A stretch of 64,000 nucleotides of DNA from Frankiaceae bacterium (GTDB lineage Bacteria; Actinomycetota; Actinomycetes; Mycobacteriales; SCTD01). A program made the translations under genes and the position numbers. The stretch lies in assembly GCA_016650445.1 (NCBI GenBank), contig JAENVS010000035.1, positions 55,327 through 119,326 of the forward strand. Reading direction: 5' to 3'. Below are positions 1 to 8,452 of this stretch, piece after piece (the stretch's first letter is position 1; each line of letters begins with the position of its first letter). Under the pieces are notes generated by a model, which saw only the letters and a program-made list of their open reading frames with translations, ran no database searches and had not been told where the DNA came from.

Positions 1-20
1 CTCCTCTCACTGGCTTCCTT

Positions 21-50
21 TGCTTACGTTTGCGTTTATATGCCTTTGAT
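21..50. repeat. Three tandem 10-bp direct repeats, possible operator
   Basis: Three consecutive decamers, TGCTTACGTT, TGCGTTTATA and TGCCTTTGAT, share TGC at the start and a T-rich body. They stand out because they are AT-rich in a very GC-rich window and lie 56 bp before the start of the first gene. MerR-fold regulators such as BldC bind arrays of short direct repeats, and a BldC-like gene lies 600 bp away. Binding by that protein is inference. Confidence 0.35.
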
Positions 51-58
51 AACGCGCG

Positions 59-74
59 GTCAACCCAGGTTGAC
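59..74. promoter_or_regulatory. 16-bp palindrome upstream of first gene
   Basis: GTCAACC and GGTTGAC form perfect 7-bp arms around a CA spacer, ending 31 bp before the likely ATG at 106. The size and symmetry suit a dimeric repressor site. No regulator can be assigned from the window. Confidence 0.35.
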
Positions 75-105
75 GAGCGGTGGTGAGCGGCGGCAGGCTG
101 CGCCG

Positions 106-660
106 ATGCGATGGCAGGCGCTGTTCGACGATCTCGAGGCCCAGGCCGAGGCGATGGCCGCTGCCGAGCTGCGCGGCGAGGTCTCCGACCGAACGCGGCG
201 TGAGCTCGGCCTGCTGCGGCTGGCCGACCGCCTGCGGGAGGGCGAGGGGCACCCCCTGGCGGTCACGGTGTGGGGGGCCGGAGCCGTCCACGGCCGCCTC
301 GTCGACGCCGGCATCGACTGGCTGCTCATCGAGGAGACGGGGGTACGGGAGGTCCTGGTGCCGCTCGGCTCGGTGCTCGGCATCTCGGGCATCGGCGCCC
401 GCGCGGCGGTGCCCGGCAGCGAAGGTGAGGTGGGCCGGCGGCTCGATCTGCGCTGGGCCCTGCGCGGACTGGCGCGCGACCGAGCAGGAGTCACCGTCGT
501 GCTGCGCGACGGCTCTGCGGTGACGGGCACCCTGGATCGGGTCGGCGCCGACCACGTCGACATCGCCGAGCACCCGGCCGGTGAACCGCGACGGGCCGGT
601 GCCGTCCGTCAAGTGCGACTGATCCCGCTGACCGCGCTGGCGCTGCTGCGCAGCACCTGA
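106..660 (+). CDS. Conserved hypothetical protein next to the Tad locus
   Basis: This encodes about 184 residues. I chose ATG 106, which gives the N terminus MRWQALFDDLEAQAEAMAAA; an upstream start at 40 would add residues that look non-coding. The first 70 residues are rich in charged helix (DDLEAQ, DRTRRELG), and the rest looks like beta-strand with a repeated SH3-like pattern (LAVTVWGAG, VTVVLRDGSAVTGTL). No catalytic motif or membrane segment is visible. It is probably cytoplasmic. It converges on the BldC-like gene with only 3 nt between the stop codons. Function unknown. Confidence 0.75.
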   Translation: MRWQALFDDLEAQAEAMAAAELRGEVSDRTRRELGLLRLADRLREGEGHPLAVTVWGAGAVHGRLVDAGIDWLLIEETGVREVLVPLGSVLGISGIGARAAVPGSEGEVGRRLDLRWALRGLARDRAGVTVVLRDGSAVTGTLDRVGADHVDIAEHPAGEPRRAGAVRQVRLIPLTALALLRST

Positions 661-663
661 CGG

Positions 664-900
664 TCAGTCCTCCGCGACGTCCCCGTCGCGCACCGGGTGG
701 GCGGAGACGAACGCCTTGGTCTCCTCGTAGCAGCGGGCGATGTACGCCTCGAGTGCGGTGCGCTCGACGCGCCACTGGCCACGGCCACCGATCTTGATGG
801 CCGGGAGCTCGCCACTGCGCACGAGTGCGTAGGTCTGGGACGCGGAGATGTTGAGGATCTCGGCGACGTCCGCGAGCTGCAGGAACCGGTCGGCTGCCAT
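664..900 (-). CDS. BldC-like helix-turn-helix regulator
   Basis: A 78-residue protein consisting almost entirely of one MerR/excisionase-type winged helix-turn-helix (residues 5-55): LQLADVAEILNISASQTYAL forms the first two helices and the recognition helix, followed by the wing IKIGGRGQWRV. Length and motif match BldC, a developmental regulator of actinobacteria that binds head-to-tail on direct repeats. The start is ATG at 900; an open frame upstream lacks coding character. It is divergent from the SAF-domain gene at 991, so it may share that control region. Orthology to bldC itself rather than a paralogue cannot be settled here. Confidence 0.85.
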   Translation of the reverse strand: MAADRFLQLADVAEILNISASQTYALVRSGELPAIKIGGRGQWRVERTALEAYIARCYEETKAFVSAHPVRDGDVAED

Positions 901-940
901 GGCCGCGAGTCTGGCATCCGGCGGCCGACGTGGTCCGCCC

Positions 941-990
941 TCGTCCACAGGGCCCTGCATGGAGTCGCCGTCGTACGTAAGGATGCGCGC
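941..990 (+). promoter_or_regulatory. Promoter of SAF gene with upstream GTCCACAG box
   Basis: The box TCGTCCACAG (941-950) ends exactly 40 nt before the GTG at 991. The same box lies at exactly the same distance before the truncated cpaF copies at 34161 and 39258. A -10-like TACGTAAGGAT follows at 974-984, leaving about 6 nt to the start codon, so the mRNA is probably leaderless. The box would centre near -45, a position typical for an activator. The factor is unknown. Confidence 0.45.
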
Positions 991-1671
991 GTGACCGACA
1001 TCCCGGCGTCGCCCCGCGCGCACCGGCTGGCGACCCCAGGCTGGCTCGACACCCGGCTCGTCCTCGGCGTACTGCTGGTCCTGACCAGCGTCGTCGTCGG
1101 GGCGAGAGTGCTGTCGTCGGCCGACCGGTCGCAGACCGTGTGGGCGACGACGCACGATCTCGCGCCGGGGAGCCAGCTCACAGACCGTGACCTGACCCGG
1201 ATGCGCGTGCGGCTGTTCGGCCACTCGGAGAACTACGTCCGCGGAACCGGACCGGCACCCACCGGGTACTTCCTTCGCCGCGGGATCGGGGCGGGCGAGC
1301 TGCTGCCGTTCAACGCGCTGAGCAAGCCCGGCGCCGACCTCGCGTTCCGGTTTGTCACCGTGCCGGTCAGACGGGGCCATCTGCCACCCGACCTCGCGAG
1401 CGGCGAGCAGGTCGACGTCTACGTCAGTCCGGAGTCGAAAGCGGGGTCCACGACGACGGCGTCGGACCCGCCACGGCTGGTCGTCCGCAACGTGACCGTC
1501 GTGCTTCGTCGGCAGGGCGGCGGCTTCGCCGCGTCCAACGACGACGAGCCCGTCGTCCTACGGGTCCGGCCGGCAGAGGTCGCACTGCTGCTCGCCGCCA
1601 TGTCGGAAGGACGCATCGACCTGGTCGGCGTGCCGCGCAAGCAGGAGACCGAGACGCCGGAGGCGGGCTGA
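991..1671 (+). CDS. SAF-domain pilus assembly protein, CpaB/RcpC-like
   Basis: This encodes 226 residues. An N-terminal cytoplasmic stretch is followed by one transmembrane segment (about residues 20-40, RLVLGVLLVLTSVVVGA). An SAF domain comes next (about 50-110: TTHDLAPGSQLTDRDL through GYFLRRGIGAGELLPFNAL), then a beta-rich extracytoplasmic part. CpaB/RcpC proteins of Tad systems have this layout and help assemble or line the secretion channel. GTG 991 is preferred because it lies right after the -10 box and places the membrane helix near the N terminus. The stop overlaps the start of the cpaE-like gene by 1 nt (TGATG), so the two are translationally coupled. Confidence 0.8.
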   Translation: MTDIPASPRAHRLATPGWLDTRLVLGVLLVLTSVVVGARVLSSADRSQTVWATTHDLAPGSQLTDRDLTRMRVRLFGHSENYVRGTGPAPTGYFLRRGIGAGELLPFNALSKPGADLAFRFVTVPVRRGHLPPDLASGEQVDVYVSPESKAGSTTTASDPPRLVVRNVTVVLRRQGGGFAASNDDEPVVLRVRPAEVALLLAAMSEGRIDLVGVPRKQETETPEAG

Positions 1672-2984
1672 TGGCGGTGCCCGTTCTCACTGCGGTGTCC
1701 GACGCGGTCTGGGAGGCACAGCTGGTCGCCGCTCTGGAGCGCGGTGACCATGGCGTGAGCGTTGTGCGCAGGTGCGTCGACCTCGCCGACCTGCTGGCCA
1801 CGGCCGCCACCGGTCAGGCGCGGGCTGTGCTCCTGTCGGCTGACCTGCGACGTCTCGACCGCGACGCACTGGCCCGTCTCGCGATCGCGGGTGTCGCGGT
1901 CGTGGGCCTGGTGCCGCCGGGCGACGAGGATGCCGAGCGGAGGCTCCGACAGCTCGGCGTCACGCAGGTGCTGCCGTCGGATGCGTCGCCGGAGGATGTC
2001 AGCGCGGCCGTCATGGAGACGGTCGAGCGGGGATCAGCGGCGTCCCGCGGCGAGCTGGCCTCCTTCGGCGAGCCGCGCGGCGCGCTGCCCGACCTGTCGG
2101 CCCCGGCGTCGCCGCTGTCGGTTCCGGACGCGAGCCTCGGCACGGGCACCGTCATCGCGGTCTGGGGTCCGACCGGCGCGCCGGGTCGCACCACCGTGGC
2201 CGTCGGGCTCGCCAGCGAGATCGCCGCGCTCGGCCGCTCGGCGCTGCTCGTCGACGGCGATGTCTACGGCGGTGTCGTCGCGCAGCTGCTCGGCGTCCTG
2301 GACGAGGCCCCTGGCCTCGCGGCAGCGGCCAGGTTGGCCAACGCCGGACAGCTGCACCTGGCCGGCCTCGCTGAGCTGGCGCGATCGGTGACACCCACCC
2401 TTCGACTCCTGTCGGGGATCTCCAGGGCGGACAGATGGCCGGAGCTGCGACCGGCCGCGCTCGAGTCGGTGCTGGCGCTCGCTCGTTCCCTGACCGCCGT
2501 CACGGTCGTCGACTGCTCGTTCTGCCTGGAGCAGGACGAGGAGCTCGTCTTCGACACCGCGGCGCCGCGGCGCAACGGTGCGACGCTGACCTTCCTGGAG
2601 AGCGCAGACACCGTTGTCGTGGTCGGTGCGGCCGACCCCGTCGGCCTGCAGCGGCTCGTCCGTGGGCTCGGGGAGCTCAAGGAAGCGGTGCCGGGCTTGT
2701 CACACGTCGTCGTGCTCAACAAGATGCGCGCGAGCGGTGTGCCGGGAGACGCCGATCGGGAGATCCGTGCGGCGCTGCTGCGCTACGCCGGTGTCGACGA
2801 CGTCAGCGTCGTGCCGCTCGACATCGCGGCGGTGGACGGGGCGGTGGCCGCCGGCGAGACGCTGAACGAAGCAGCGCCGTCCTCTCCGGCGCGCCTGGCC
2901 CTGGCAGAGCTCGCGGCGCGACTTGTCGGCGCACCCACGCCCCAGCGCCGTCGTCGGCTGGGGCGGTTCGCGAGCGCGCGCTAG
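1671..2984 (+). CDS. cpaE: CpaE-like pilus ATPase (MinD/ParA superfamily)
   Basis: This encodes 437 residues. The N terminus (about 1-125) looks like a receiver-type pseudo-domain (AVLLSADLRRLDRDALARLA). The C-terminal two thirds is a MinD/ParA-type P-loop ATPase with a deviant Walker A, GPTGAPGRTT, where the usual lysines are altered. It also has LLVDGDVYGG (switch region) and VVVLNKM. In Tad systems CpaE/TadZ localises the machine at the cell pole; the actinobacterial versions include the septum-site protein Ssd. In most actinobacterial loci cpaF follows directly. Here the next gene is an opposing acyl-CoA dehydrogenase and cpaF lies 39.7 kb away. Both stop codons lie in one palindrome, CTAGCGCTAG (2981-2990). 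Confidence 0.82.
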   Translation: MAVPVLTAVSDAVWEAQLVAALERGDHGVSVVRRCVDLADLLATAATGQARAVLLSADLRRLDRDALARLAIAGVAVVGLVPPGDEDAERRLRQLGVTQVLPSDASPEDVSAAVMETVERGSAASRGELASFGEPRGALPDLSAPASPLSVPDASLGTGTVIAVWGPTGAPGRTTVAVGLASEIAALGRSALLVDGDVYGGVVAQLLGVLDEAPGLAAAARLANAGQLHLAGLAELARSVTPTLRLLSGISRADRWPELRPAALESVLALARSLTAVTVVDCSFCLEQDEELVFDTAAPRRNGATLTFLESADTVVVVGAADPVGLQRLVRGLGELKEAVPGLSHVVVLNKMRASGVPGDADREIRAALLRYAGVDDVSVVPLDIAAVDGAVAAGETLNEAAPSSPARLALAELAARLVGAPTPQRRRRLGRFASAR

Positions 2985-2986
2985 CG

Positions 2987-4195
2987 CTAGGTGCGCTGCA
3001 GGTACTTTCCGAGCTCCACCCGCGCGACGGTGCGCACGTGCACCTCGTCTGGTCCGTCGGCGAGGCGCAGCGTGCGCATGCCGGCGTACATCTGCGCCAG
3101 CGGGAAGTCGTCGCTGACACCGGCGCCGCCGTGCACCTGGATGGCGCGGTCGATGACGCGGAGGGCGATGCGTGGCGCGATCACCTTGATGGCCGCGATC
3201 TCGGTGCGGGCACCACGGGCGCCGACGTTGTCGATCATCCACGCCGCCTTGAGGGTGAGCAGGCGGGCCTGCTCGATCTCCATCCGAGACTCGGCGATCT
3301 GCTCCTGCACGACGCCCTGGCGCGCGAGCTCCTTGCCGAAGGCGACGCGCGACGCGGCCCGCTTGCACATCAGCTCGAGGGCTCGCTCCGCGATACCGAG
3401 CGAACGCATGCAGTGGTGGATGCGACCCGGGCCGAGCCTCGCCTGCGCGATCATGAAGCCGTCGCCCTCGTTGGCGATCAGGTTGCTGGCCGGCACGCGC
3501 GCGTCGGTGAAGTGGACCTCGCAGTGGCCGTGCTGGTCCTGGTAGCCGAAGACCGGGAGGTTGCGGATCACCGTGACCCCGGGCGTGTCCATCGGCACGA
3601 GGATCATCGACTGCTGACGATGCACCGACTCGTTGACGTCGGTCTTGCCCATGACGATGAGGATCTTGCAGCGCGGGTCGGCCGCGCCGGACGTCCACCA
3701 CTTCTTGCCGTTGATGACGTAGTCGTCGCCGTCGCGCGTGATCGAGGTGGCGATGTTGGTGGCGTCGGACGACGCGACGTCAGGCTCGGTCATCGCGAAC
3801 GCCGAGCGGATCTCCCCCTCGAGCAGCGGCTGGAGCCACTGCGCCTTCTGCTCGGGGGTCCCGAACATGTGCAGCACCTCCATGTTGCCGGTGTCGGGAG
3901 CTGCGCAGTTGATGGCCTCGGGCGCGATGTGGATCGACCGGCCGGTGATCTCGGCGACCTGGGCGTACTCCACGTTGGTCAGGCCGGAGACGTCAGGCAG
4001 GAAGAGGTTCCAGAGACCGCGCTCGCGCGCCTCGACCTTCAGCTTGTCGACGACCGGCGGCACGACGTTGTCGCCGTAACCCTGAGCCCGGCGGAACTCC
4101 TCGTACTCCTTCTCCGCGGGAACGATGCGCGTCTCCAGGAAGTCCGTCATCCGAGCGACGTAGTCCTGGGCCTTGGGCGATGGGGAGAAGTCCAC
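2987..4195 (-). CDS. Acyl-CoA dehydrogenase family protein
   Basis: A full-length 402-residue flavoprotein that would oxidise acyl-CoA to 2-enoyl-CoA with electron transfer to ETF. The middle domain carries [16 protein letters not shown] and the nearby [11 protein letters not shown], both typical of the FAD- and substrate-contacting beta domain. The C-terminal helical bundle carries [12 protein letters not shown] and the signature [16 protein letters not shown]. The close match to those signatures suggests the ACAD10/11-like or FadE branch for medium or long chains, but substrate length cannot be read from sequence. The start is ATG 4195. The promoter must lie in the 74-bp divergent gap with the LytR-C gene. 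Confidence 0.9.
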   Translation of the reverse strand: MDFSPSPKAQDYVARMTDFLETRIVPAEKEYEEFRRAQGYGDNVVPPVVDKLKVEARERGLWNLFLPDVSGLTNVEYAQVAEITGRSIHIAPEAINCAAPDTGNMEVLHMFGTPEQKAQWLQPLLEGEIRSAFAMTEPDVASSDATNIATSITRDGDDYVINGKKWWTSGAADPRCKILIVMGKTDVNESVHRQQSMILVPMDTPGVTVIRNLPVFGYQDQHGHCEVHFTDARVPASNLIANEGDGFMIAQARLGPGRIHHCMRSLGIAERALELMCKRAASRVAFGKELARQGVVQEQIAESRMEIEQARLLTLKAAWMIDNVGARGARTEIAAIKVIAPRIALRVIDRAIQVHGGAGVSDDFPLAQMYAGMRTLRLADGPDEVHVRTVARVELGKYLQRT

Positions 4196-4256
4196 GGGGA
4201 GAGCCTTCCGGGAAACGCGCGGTCGGGATTGCAGTCTGGCGCAACCCCTGCACCCT

Positions 4257-4262
4257 AGGCTC
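4257..4262 (+). promoter_or_regulatory. -10 box for leaderless LytR-C gene
   Basis: TAGGCT lies 7 nt before GTG 4270 with no ribosome-binding site between, which places the transcription start at the start codon. The same arrangement precedes prfB, smpB and the class V aminotransferase gene. No clear -35 hexamer is visible. Confidence 0.4.
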
Positions 4263-4269
4263 CGCTCCC

Positions 4270-4902
4270 GTGACGATCCCCTCCGGTGACCTGGTGCCGA
4301 TGCGCAAGCACCGGCGCTACGGGCACCGGCGCAGCCGATGGCCGGTCGTGCTCACGGTCCTGGTCGTGATCGCCGTCGCAGCGGGGGCATACGCACTGCA
4401 GCAGCGCACGGATGACGACGGCGGCACGGCCGTGACGCCGGGTCGCTGCGCATCGCCGTCCGCGTCCGTCCCCGCCGCGCCGCGCGCGCCCGTCGCGGCA
4501 CCTGCCGTGCGGTTGCCGGCGCCTGCGGCCGTCCGGCTACGACTGCTCAACGGCACGCCCCGGGACGGGTTGGCCCGTGTGGTCGCGAACGAGCTGGTCA
4601 GGCGCGGCTTCACGGTCACGGCAACGGGCAACGCGCCCCGGTCGCTCGTCGGGCCGTCCCGCGTCTACTACGGGCCGGGTGGTCGTCCTGCAGCGCTGCT
4701 GGCCAGTGCCCACGTCCTCGGCGCATCCGTCGTACCCGTTCCGAAGGCCGCCCGCGGCGCGCTCGACGTCGTGCTCGGCTCGACGTTCGTGCGGCTGCGG
4801 ACGCCGGCCGAGACGTCCGCCTTCGCGCGCGAGCTTGCGGCGGGCAGCCCACTCGCCGTGCCGCCGGCGTCGACCCCCGCGCCGAGCCCGACATGTCGGT
4901 GA
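4270..4902 (+). CDS. LytR C-terminal-domain membrane-anchored protein
   Basis: This encodes 210 residues. A basic N terminus ([14 protein letters not shown]) precedes one transmembrane segment (about residues 28-47). An alanine/proline linker and a LytR_C domain (about 85-190) follow, starting [20 protein letters not shown] and containing the RGF(T)V and VYYGPGG elements. LytR_C modules occur fused to LCP ligases or alone; this is the stand-alone form, exported and facing the cell wall. Its role there is unknown. GTG 4270 is preferred over an upstream frame because of the -10 box 7 nt before it. The stop overlaps the HAD hydrolase start by 10 nt. Confidence 0.75.
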   Translation: MTIPSGDLVPMRKHRRYGHRRSRWPVVLTVLVVIAVAAGAYALQQRTDDDGGTAVTPGRCASPSASVPAAPRAPVAAPAVRLPAPAAVRLRLLNGTPRDGLARVVANELVRRGFTVTATGNAPRSLVGPSRVYYGPGGRPAALLASAHVLGASVVPVPKAARGALDVVLGSTFVRLRTPAETSAFARELAAGSPLAVPPASTPAPSPTCR

Positions 4903-5543
4903 TCGAGGCGCTCGTCGTCGACTACGGCGGCGTGCTGACCAACTCCCTCGCCGAGACGATGGGCGCCTGGTTCGCGCTCGAGGGCATCGACGGGGAGGCC
5001 TTCGGCCGGGCGATGCGCGACCTCCTGGGGCCGCAGGCCGAGCGCGAAGCCGCCGTCAACCCGGTGCATGCGCTCGAGCGCGGCGAGATCGAGATCCCGC
5101 ACTTCGAGGAGCAGCTCGCCGCGCACCTGGTCTCCACGACCGGGGATCCTGTTCGCGCGGACGGGCTGCTGACCCGGATGTTCGCCGGTTTCGAGCTGGC
5201 CGAGGACATGCACGGCGTCGTACGGCGGGTCAAGCGGGCGGGGTTCAAGACCGCGCTGCTGTCCAACAGCTGGGGGCTCGGGTACCCCAGGGAGGGGTGG
5301 GACGAGCTGTTCGACGTCATCGTGATCTCCGGCGAGGTCGGGCTGCGCAAGCCCGAGCGGGAGATCTACGAGCTCTGCGCGCGCCAGCTCGGCATGCCGC
5401 CGGGGGCCTGCGTGTTCGTCGATGACCTCTCGCCCAACGTTCGCGGTGCCGTCGACGTCGGGATGGTCGGGGTCCTGCACGTGAGCTACGAGCGGACGGT
5501 CGGAGAGCTCGAGGCGCTGCTGGAGATCCCGCTGACCTCATAA
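4893..5543 (+). CDS. HAD-superfamily hydrolase
   Basis: A 216-residue cytoplasmic hydrolase with all four HAD motifs: motif I VVDYGGVLT with nucleophile Asp10, motif II ALLSNSWG, motif III lysine in GLRKPEREIY, and motif IV CVFVDDLSPN. The second residue after the nucleophile is Gly instead of Asp, as in the epoxide-hydrolase N-terminal phosphatase/haloacid dehalogenase branch. Phosphatase activity on a small metabolite is likely, but the substrate is unknown. It overlaps the LytR-C gene and is followed 7 nt later by the WS/DGAT gene, whose -10 box overlaps its stop. Confidence 0.88.
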   Translation: MSVIEALVVDYGGVLTNSLAETMGAWFALEGIDGEAFGRAMRDLLGPQAEREAAVNPVHALERGEIEIPHFEEQLAAHLVSTTGDPVRADGLLTRMFAGFELAEDMHGVVRRVKRAGFKTALLSNSWGLGYPREGWDELFDVIVISGEVGLRKPEREIYELCARQLGMPPGACVFVDDLSPNVRGAVDVGMVGVLHVSYERTVGELEALLEIPLTS

Positions 5544-5544
5544 T
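5539..5544 (+). promoter_or_regulatory. -10 box for leaderless WS/DGAT gene
   Basis: CATAAT ends 6 nt before ATG 5551 and contains the stop codon of the HAD gene. It is one of the best -10 matches in the window. The spacing predicts a leaderless transcript starting at the acyltransferase gene. Confidence 0.45.
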
Positions 5545-5550
5545 GGCTTC

Positions 5551-6936
5551 ATGACAGACCGCTTGAGCCCGCTCGACGTCTCCTTCCTCTACATGGAGTC
5601 GCCCACCACGGCGATGCACGTCGGTGGGGTTGCCACCTTCGAGCCGCCCGAGGGGGGCTTCGACTACGACCGGCTCGTCCAGCTGATCTCGCAGCGGATC
5701 ACCCTCGTGCCGCGTTACCGGCAGAAGGTGCGGTTCATCCCCGGCCGGCTCGCCAACCCGGTGTGGGTCGACGACGAGGACTTCGACGTCACCTACCACG
5801 TGCGCCGCAGCGCGCTGCCCAAGCCCGGCACCATGGCGCAGCTGCGCGAGCTGACGGGTCGGCTGCAGAGCCGCCAGCTCGACCGCAACCGGCCGCTCTG
5901 GGAGATCTACCTCGTCGAGGGCCTCGAGGGCGGCCGCGTCGCGATCGTCACCAAGACCCATCACGCGATGGTCGACGGCGTCTCGGCGGTCGACATCGGC
6001 ACCGTGATCCTCGACCTCACACCCACACCACGCGAGGTGCCGGACGACGACTGGCGGCCGCGCAAGGAGCCGGGCGGGGCCTCGCTGATGGTGGGTGCCG
6101 TCACCGACTACGTGAAGCGGCCGGCGCAGGCGCTCGACACCGCGCGCGGCGTCGTTGTCGACGCGCGCGCCACCGTCGGCAAGGTTGCCTCGGTCACGGG
6201 GGGCTTGCTCGCGTCGGCGAAGACGATGGTGCGGTCCGCACCTGCGTCGCCGCTCAACGTGACGATCGGTGAGCAGCGCCGGTTCGGCATGGCCAAGACC
6301 GACCTCGACGACTACAAGCGCGTCCGCAAGGCGCACGGCGGCACCGTCAACGACGTCGTCCTCGCGACGGTGTCGGGGGCGCTGCGCACGTGGCTGCTGA
6401 CGCGTGGTGAGTCGGTCACGCCCACGACGACGATCCGCGCGATGGTGCCCGTGTCCGTTCGCGCGGAAGGGGAGAGCGGCGGCAACCGGGTTTCGTCGTA
6501 CTTCGTCGATCTGCCCGTCGGCGAGGGCAACCCGGTGATGCGGCTGCATCAGGTGTCGTTCGCGATGCGCGGCCACAAGGAGTCCGGCGAGTCGGTCGGC
6601 GCTGATGCCCTCGTGCAGCTCACCGGCTTCGCGCCGCCGACCATCCACGCGCTGGGTGCCCGCGTCGCCAGCGGCTTCAGCAAGCGGCTGTTCAACGTTG
6701 TGGTCACCAACGTGCCCGGCCCGCAGTTCCCGCTGTACGCCGCCGGCGCGCGGATGCTCGAGATGTACCCCGTCGTGCCCCTCAGCAAGGGGCAGGCCGT
6801 GTCGATCGGGCTCACGTCGTACGACGGCGGCGTCTACTACGGACTCAACGCCGACCGTGACGCCATGCCGGACATCGACGTGCTCGCCGGTTGCATCGAG
6901 GAGTCGCTGGCCGAGCTCGTGGGCACGGTGTCGTAG
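5551..6936 (+). CDS. Wax ester synthase/diacylglycerol acyltransferase (WS/DGAT)
   Basis: A 461-residue membrane-associated enzyme that transfers an acyl group from acyl-CoA to diacylglycerol or a fatty alcohol, making storage lipid. The catalytic HHxxxDG motif appears as HHAMVDG at about residues 137-143. The N terminus LSPLDVSFLYMESPTTAMHV and the C-terminal PGPQFPLYAAGARMLEMYP are typical family blocks. Actinobacteria usually have several paralogues. The next gene is a patatin-like lipase whose GTG overlaps the TAG stop by 1 nt, so synthesis and turnover of acyl lipids may be coupled. Confidence 0.92.
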   Translation: MTDRLSPLDVSFLYMESPTTAMHVGGVATFEPPEGGFDYDRLVQLISQRITLVPRYRQKVRFIPGRLANPVWVDDEDFDVTYHVRRSALPKPGTMAQLRELTGRLQSRQLDRNRPLWEIYLVEGLEGGRVAIVTKTHHAMVDGVSAVDIGTVILDLTPTPREVPDDDWRPRKEPGGASLMVGAVTDYVKRPAQALDTARGVVVDARATVGKVASVTGGLLASAKTMVRSAPASPLNVTIGEQRRFGMAKTDLDDYKRVRKAHGGTVNDVVLATVSGALRTWLLTRGESVTPTTTIRAMVPVSVRAEGESGGNRVSSYFVDLPVGEGNPVMRLHQVSFAMRGHKESGESVGADALVQLTGFAPPTIHALGARVASGFSKRLFNVVVTNVPGPQFPLYAAGARMLEMYPVVPLSKGQAVSIGLTSYDGGVYYGLNADRDAMPDIDVLAGCIEESLAELVGTVS

Positions 6937-7892
6937 TGACTCGACGCGGACTGGTCCTCGGCGCCGGTGGCGTCCTCGGCGCTGCCTGGACGATCGGTGC
7001 CCTCGCGGCCGTCGAGGAGGAGTACGGCTGGGACGCGCGCGACGCCGAGGTGCTCATCGGGACGTCGGCCGGATCAGTGCTCGCGGCGTTCCTCGGCTGC
7101 GGAGTGGGCGTTGAGCAGCTGCTCAACCACCAGCGCGGGGTCGTCGCGCCCGGCGGCCCGGAGATCGCCTTCGACCCTGATCGCGACTCCGGCGGTGCGC
7201 TCCCGCCCCGGCCCAAGCTGCGGATCGGCTCGCCGCGGGGCGCGCTGTCCAGTGCGATGAGGCCGTGGAAGGTCACGCCGATGGCCGCACTGTCCACGGT
7301 CCTGCCGCAGGGACGTGGGTCACTCGCGGCTCTCGGTCAGCTCGTCGAGGCCGTTCGGCCCGACGGCGGCTGGGCCGACCACCCGCGCACGTGGATCGTC
7401 ACGATGGACTACGACAGCGGGCGACGGGTCGCGTTCGGCCGGGACGGTGCACCGAAGGCCGAGCTCCGCGACGCGGTGACGGCGTCCTGCGCCATCCCCG
7501 GGTGGTACTCCCCGGTCGCGATCGCCGGTCGCCGTTACGTCGACGGCGGCGCGTGCTCACCGACGTCCATCGACCTCGTCACGCGGCTTGAGCTCGACGA
7601 GGTCGTCGTCCTGTCGCCGATGAGCTCGCTGCGCTACGACCGGCCGGCCGCCGTCGCGGCGCGGATCGAGCGGCGCTTCCGTCGGCTGTCGACCAAGCGG
7701 GTCATCGGCGAGGTCAAGAAGGTCGCGGCGACGGGCACGAAGGTGACGCTGCTCGGTCCCGGCGCGGAGGACCTCGAGATCATCGGGGCCAACATGATGG
7801 ACCCGCGGCGGCGCGAGCAGGTGCTCGAGACCGCGCTGCGCACGTCGCGCGAGGCGCTCCGACAGCCGACGTCGTACGCGAAGCCCGCCTAG
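6936..7892 (+). CDS. Patatin-like phospholipase
   Basis: This encodes 318 residues with the patatin fold: an oxyanion-hole glycine string LGAGGVLGAAW near the N terminus, the nucleophile elbow GTSAGS (Ser at about 46), and the dyad aspartate in YVDGGACSP (about residue 203). It would hydrolyse acyl-ester lipids at or near the membrane. No signal peptide is visible. GTG 6936 overlaps the stop of the WS/DGAT gene (TAGTG); a longer upstream frame would run into that gene. The coupling suggests a role in neutral-lipid remodelling, which is inference. Confidence 0.88.
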   Translation: MTRRGLVLGAGGVLGAAWTIGALAAVEEEYGWDARDAEVLIGTSAGSVLAAFLGCGVGVEQLLNHQRGVVAPGGPEIAFDPDRDSGGALPPRPKLRIGSPRGALSSAMRPWKVTPMAALSTVLPQGRGSLAALGQLVEAVRPDGGWADHPRTWIVTMDYDSGRRVAFGRDGAPKAELRDAVTASCAIPGWYSPVAIAGRRYVDGGACSPTSIDLVTRLELDEVVVLSPMSSLRYDRPAAVAARIERRFRRLSTKRVIGEVKKVAATGTKVTLLGPGAEDLEIIGANMMDPRRREQVLETALRTSREALRQPTSYAKPA

Positions 7893-7905
7893 ATGCGCGG
7901 CTGAC

Positions 7906-8403
7906 GTGCGCGTCTACCTGCCCGCCACGCTGCCGACTCTGCGGCGGCTGCTCGACACCGGCTGCCTCGACGCACCGCCGCTGGCCGGCTTCGCCGTCAC
8001 CGGCGCCCTGCGCGAGTGGTACGCCGAGGGTGACCAGGAGGAGCTGGAGTACGCCGCACTCACGCTCGCGACCCGCGCGTCGCTGCGCTTGCTCGACGTC
8101 GATCCCGATGCCCCACCTCGACGGGCGGTCGTCGTCGCCGACGTTGCCGACGGTGCCGTGCTCCCCGCCCCCGCGCTGGACCGCGGCGCGGTCACGGTCG
8201 GTGCGTCCGTCTCGCTCGCCGAGGTGCGGTCGGTGCACGTCGACCACCCCGCTGCGGAAGCGGATGTTCGTGCTGCTGTGGAGTCGGTCGTCGCCGCAGA
8301 CCTCGGCAGCGAGGACGCCGCTTTCGTGATGGAGCAGGCCGAGGGGCACGAGCTGCAGTGGTACGCCACGCAGGAGCTCGGCCCGCTGCTCGAGCTGTCC
8401 TGA
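7906..8403 (+). CDS. DUF6912-like hypothetical protein
   Basis: A 165-residue actinobacterial protein of unknown function, beginning MRVYLPATLPTLRRLLDTG and ending VMEQAEGHELQWYATQELGP. It is acidic and soluble, with no membrane segment and no recognised catalytic motif. The start is a GTG 13 nt after the patatin stop, so it probably belongs to the same transcript. The N- and C-terminal sequences resemble the DUF6912 family as I remember it; that assignment is from memory. Confidence 0.7.
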   Translation: MRVYLPATLPTLRRLLDTGCLDAPPLAGFAVTGALREWYAEGDQEELEYAALTLATRASLRLLDVDPDAPPRRAVVVADVADGAVLPAPALDRGAVTVGASVSLAEVRSVHVDHPAAEADVRAAVESVVAADLGSEDAAFVMEQAEGHELQWYATQELGPLLELS

Positions 8404-8452
8404 CCGCGCCCCGAGTGAGAGACTGACGGCGGACAACCGCAGAGGAGCCCCC

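Noticed and set aside
2435..4258. 607-residue plus-strand open frame over cpaE and the acyl-CoA dehydrogenase
   Set aside because: Both underlying genes have strong family motifs in other frames; this frame has none.
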